Source: Pyxicephalus adspersus (Eukaryota > Chordata > Amphibia > Anura > Pyxicephalidae). From it: 64,000 nt of DNA. This document shows, in pieces, positions 60,551 through 64,000 of this stretch. Location of the stretch: NCBI RefSeq assembly GCF_032062135.1, contig NC_092861.1, positions 63,704,151 to 63,768,150 on the forward strand, given 5' to 3'. The notes under the pieces were generated by a model that searched no databases, had not been told where the DNA came from, and saw only the letters and a program-made list of their open reading frames with translations. The position numbers and the translations under genes were made by a program. Positions within the stretch are counted from its first letter, which is position 1. Every line of letters starts with the position of its first letter.

Positions 60551-60558
60551 GTCTAGGG

Positions 60559-63500
60559 CGAAGCCAATCTCTTCTCAGCACCCAAAGTTCTAGTAACTTC
60601 TATTCTTTTTTCCCCTCACCATTCTTTTTTAGGCTGCTTATCAGCCTTTATCCCAACAAACACTTCTCCTGAAAATCTTTCTACTAACCCCCCTAAATAT
60701 ATATTTACCCTTTGCTTGTAAGTATAATTTTTGCACCATGTTAAAACATGCACCATGATAAAAAGGCAGTAATCCTAAATTCAAGTATCACAGCCACTTC
60801 CTAAACCTGTTATTGGGAATAGTAAGTGTCCCAGGGTTCCCAAATCAGTTCAAATTTGGAGATTGAGATTGGATTTCCATCTAGCTGAGATCAGGGTGTG
60901 AGCAGCTACTAAAATATGGGTAGAGAGTTTACTGGCAAGTTTGGAGAGACCCGTGAAGTGCAGGCCTAATAAACAATTAAGCAGACCTAGTAAAAGCTGT
61001 TGTTGTGTCACCAGGATTGTTTTAAAGAGGGAATATTAAAAACAAAACAATACAAAACACTAATTGTAACTGAAGTAGTCACTGACACATTTTGCAAAAT
61101 GCGGATGATGGCAAAAGTGAACTGAGTATCTCAAGTCTCTTTAACAGACAAAATATATTTGTCAAGCTTTGAAAAAAACACAAACTGCAGAAAAAGTATT
61201 TTTGGAAAATGGAATTTCACAGTTAATATGTTAATATGTCACTAGGTCAGTTAAACTATGCTGTGTGTACCATTAAGTACAAGTGCTTTACCTCTAACTA
61301 CATAATATAATCATGGTTATATGAATGAGAGTCTGACATCCTATAAAATGTCACTTGCAACATAGTAAAACATGATTATATTGTGTCATAACTGTACAAA
61401 TCTGTTTCCCGAACTACACATGTAAAAGCCATTTGAAGTTCTCTCAATGATTAATTGTTCTACAGGTTAAATGTTAAATAGAACATTTTCATTGTGTAAA
61501 AGTGTGGAAGTCTATTCTCCAAAAGTGGAGTCTATTCCCCAATAGGGCTTTCTTACAAACAAAGCAATGTAGCATACCATACTTGTATATTTATTAAATT
61601 TACTGATTATGACTGGCATGTACTCAACTTTTGTGCAGAGCTTTTTTTACATCATGTAAGAACTAGATCTTTATGTTCACTCAAAAGCAAATCAGTTTAT
61701 GATACTACATAGATTTACAAAGAGAGATCATAAAGAGGTTAATACAATGCCATACAATGCTTCCTCTTTCTGTCAAGTACATTTGTTAAAAAAAAATCCT
61801 TACCAATCAATTTTAGCCTGTTTGTTCATGTGGAGTTTCATTCCAAGAATACAGTAATAAGTGTTTACCCATTAATTCATTCAATACTGTTCTTGCTCAG
61901 GTGTTTATTCAAATGAGGTATTGAATGCTGAAATCCAAATCCTTGCTAATGAAGGCTATTGATATTCTCCCTGGAAAGTAAAAAAACACACTTATATTCT
62001 CAGTAAGTTACCCAAATGTATAATTTAAAGACATTCATGAGCTAAACTACTATTAATTATGATGCTAACATATGAAAATTTAATGGAAAATTCATTTTCT
62101 TTATTCTCATTATAAAATGGATTTAATTCCAGACCATTTCTTAAACTCTTTAGTTATTGTTTAAGAATGATCTGCTGTCAGGGTAACATTTAGCTGGTCA
62201 TTGGGGTATTATATTTTATGATCCAACAGTGAATAAAAACAGCAGCATTTCCATTCAGTACATTGTAATTATAGGGCTTATCTGTAAAAAACAGGGAGGA
62301 CCAAAATACCCAAATTATTAGCTTTCATTAAAAGTAAAGCAGCAGTGTTACTGTTACTGTTTTTTGGTTCTGACTGTGATTGTGTGAAGAACGAGCATCC
62401 AGGGATGGTGTTTCTCTGAAGCAAATAAAGCTGGTAAATATGTATAGGTGGGGGCGTAACTTGTTTCTTTAGGTCAATAATGCCTTTGGGAAGTGAAATT
62501 GGTAGGGGTAAGCCCTTTAGCTCACACCTATTTTTGTGGAACAATCTGTTGGCTCTGTTAGCTCATGAATGCTAGTAGAAGACTATAAATCCTGTCAAAA
62601 TTTAAATTTTTTATAGATAATATGTAGAAGGTTTATTGGGGATGAAGTTTGAACTGGGGGGAGGAAAGTTTGCTTGTACTTATGAAACATGTTCTTATCT
62701 TTAAAAAATCTTATCTTCTTAAAAAAAAGAACTAAATGCGGCCACCGCACCCAAAGACAAACAATCTGCAAGAAAAAATATTTTTGTTAGAGGGTTTTAT
62801 TATCTATTAATACTCAATCAAAATCTAAATTTTCCTTCCCTTTCTATAAATATATTACACTTTTAACAGGATTCTGTTCCCAGAAGTAGTAATAAAGTAC
62901 CTGAAATGAACAAACTGACTTAAGTAGACCGCTTCTAATTGCTAAGCAAACAAAGAAAGAAGAGACTTCATGACAGATAAACTGTAAGCAACAGAATACC
63001 TTCTTTTCTTGGCTCATTCTCTGAACACGGTATGAACTAACCATGCCTAAGGGCTTCCACAAGTACTAACTGTACTGTAAATTAGAGGGGATTGTGGTTT
63101 TTACACAGATGACATTACTTTTGGACAACAGCAGGTAGAATTAGCTGGAAGACATGTTTCTATATGTCAGAATGTAACTGTGCTTGAAGGTTATCTGCAT
63201 TATTGGTCAAATCAAGTTTGAAGGGTTTAGGCTGGGGAAGGTATAGTGTCATAGTGTGCCTTAAAGTTGAAACTCTGTGGTTTTTAATGTTTTTTGGAAT
63301 TGAATGCTTGTGCACTGACCTTGAATACTCATTTCACAATATTAGTTTAGGCAATATCATCAATAAAAAACAAAGACCTGAAGTTTTTCTTTTAAGAAAA
63401 CTGTGGCTATTAAGCTATATATTTTTGCTCTTAACCCATTGTGTTAATTATTTTGTATTCTTGACAGAATATTGATGTAATTCATTACAAACTAAACTTT

Positions 63501-64000
63501 TGCTATTTGAAGTAGATTAAATAAAACTGAATAAGCCAAAGCATCAGGTCTGATTCCAGCTACCATTTGTTTGTTGTAGGTGATAGAAGAAAAAAAGCAT
63601 CTGATTGGTTGTAATATAAATATGTGACCACTTTATTTTTCTTACTGTCAGGTAGTTTTTAAAACATTAGATAAGATATTACTTATTCATTATAGTAATT
63701 TATAGACTTTAAATATATTTTACTAAGGAGAATTTTAATTAGGTAAAATCACCATTTTGGTAATGTTTCATATGGATTCTAATAATCTATTCATGTGTAT
63801 TTATCTGATTGACATAATGAATGGTGTTAACATAATCTCACCAAGATAACGTTAATAAAACTTTTAAAAAAATTTAAAAATTCAGAAATATATTTTTTCT
63901 GTGACACTTTATTTTATGTTATTTATTCAGCTATGTGATTTGAATTCACACTAGCTAGTCAATTTTTAAATTTATATGCATTCACATCTGAAAACAAGGA
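60559..64000. other. Gene-free stretch
   Basis: No gene, RNA gene or repeat shared with the rest of the window is visible. The last 500 bases are strongly AT-rich. Confidence 0.5.

Noticed and set aside
1..64000. CRISPR array, bacterial operon or defence system
   Set aside because: The composition, repeats and dead transposons are those of a vertebrate nuclear genome. The only regular array is the 33-bp minisatellite, which has no unique spacers.

Overview
The window reads as AT-rich intergenic or intronic vertebrate DNA with no intact protein-coding host gene, tRNA or rRNA that I can support. The set of repeats points to an amphibian, probably a frog: a Ngaro/DIRS-like tyrosine-recombinase retrotransposon, an L2-like LINE and L1/Tx1-like LINE fragments, TTAA-flanked MITEs like the T2 family of Xenopus, V-SINE-like SINEs and 8-bp-TSD hAT-like MITEs. 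That is an inference from repeat families; no species-specific gene supports it. All open frames of any length are either repeat-derived or low-complexity. I see no viral gene and no CRISPR array.

Layout. 1-3954 is gene-free apart from one foldback MITE. 3955-7830 is a SINE tail followed by a decayed Ngaro-like retrotransposon with recognisable reverse transcriptase, RNase H, tyrosine recombinase and SGNH-hydrolase remnants. 7885-10408 packs a SINE fragment, a foldback MITE, an L2 3' end, a 99-bp tandem duplication and a hAT-like fragment. 10533-11640 is a broken gene of a multicopy animal protein family. 12505-12956 is a TTAA-flanked piggyBac-like MITE, followed by a 33-bp minisatellite of about 56 units (13345-15240) that appears to ride inside a T2-like MITE. 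15394-30724 is mostly featureless, with two T2-like MITEs, a long hairpin at 22132-22249, a second coding-free Ngaro-like copy (23041-23770) and an L2 tail. 30725-31640 is a minus-strand L1/Tx1 fragment. 33615-40310 holds hAT-like MITEs and the longest LINE, a 5'-truncated L2 element. 41785-48448 has foldback and T2-like MITEs. 50700-51296 is a SINE split by a hAT-like element with a perfect 8-bp target duplication. 56100-57280 is an L1/Tx1 remnant joined to a dead mariner transposase. 58037-58290 is an assembly gap, and 60267-60550 is another hAT-like element with a perfect target duplication.

No genes here cooperate in a pathway. What the window records is transposon history. The SINE and the L2-like LINE share a 3' tail, the usual sign of borrowed reverse transcriptase. 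Three related hAT-like copies share a target-site pattern, and several elements are nested. Every autonomous element has a lost catalytic residue, a stop or a frameshift, so none looks active.
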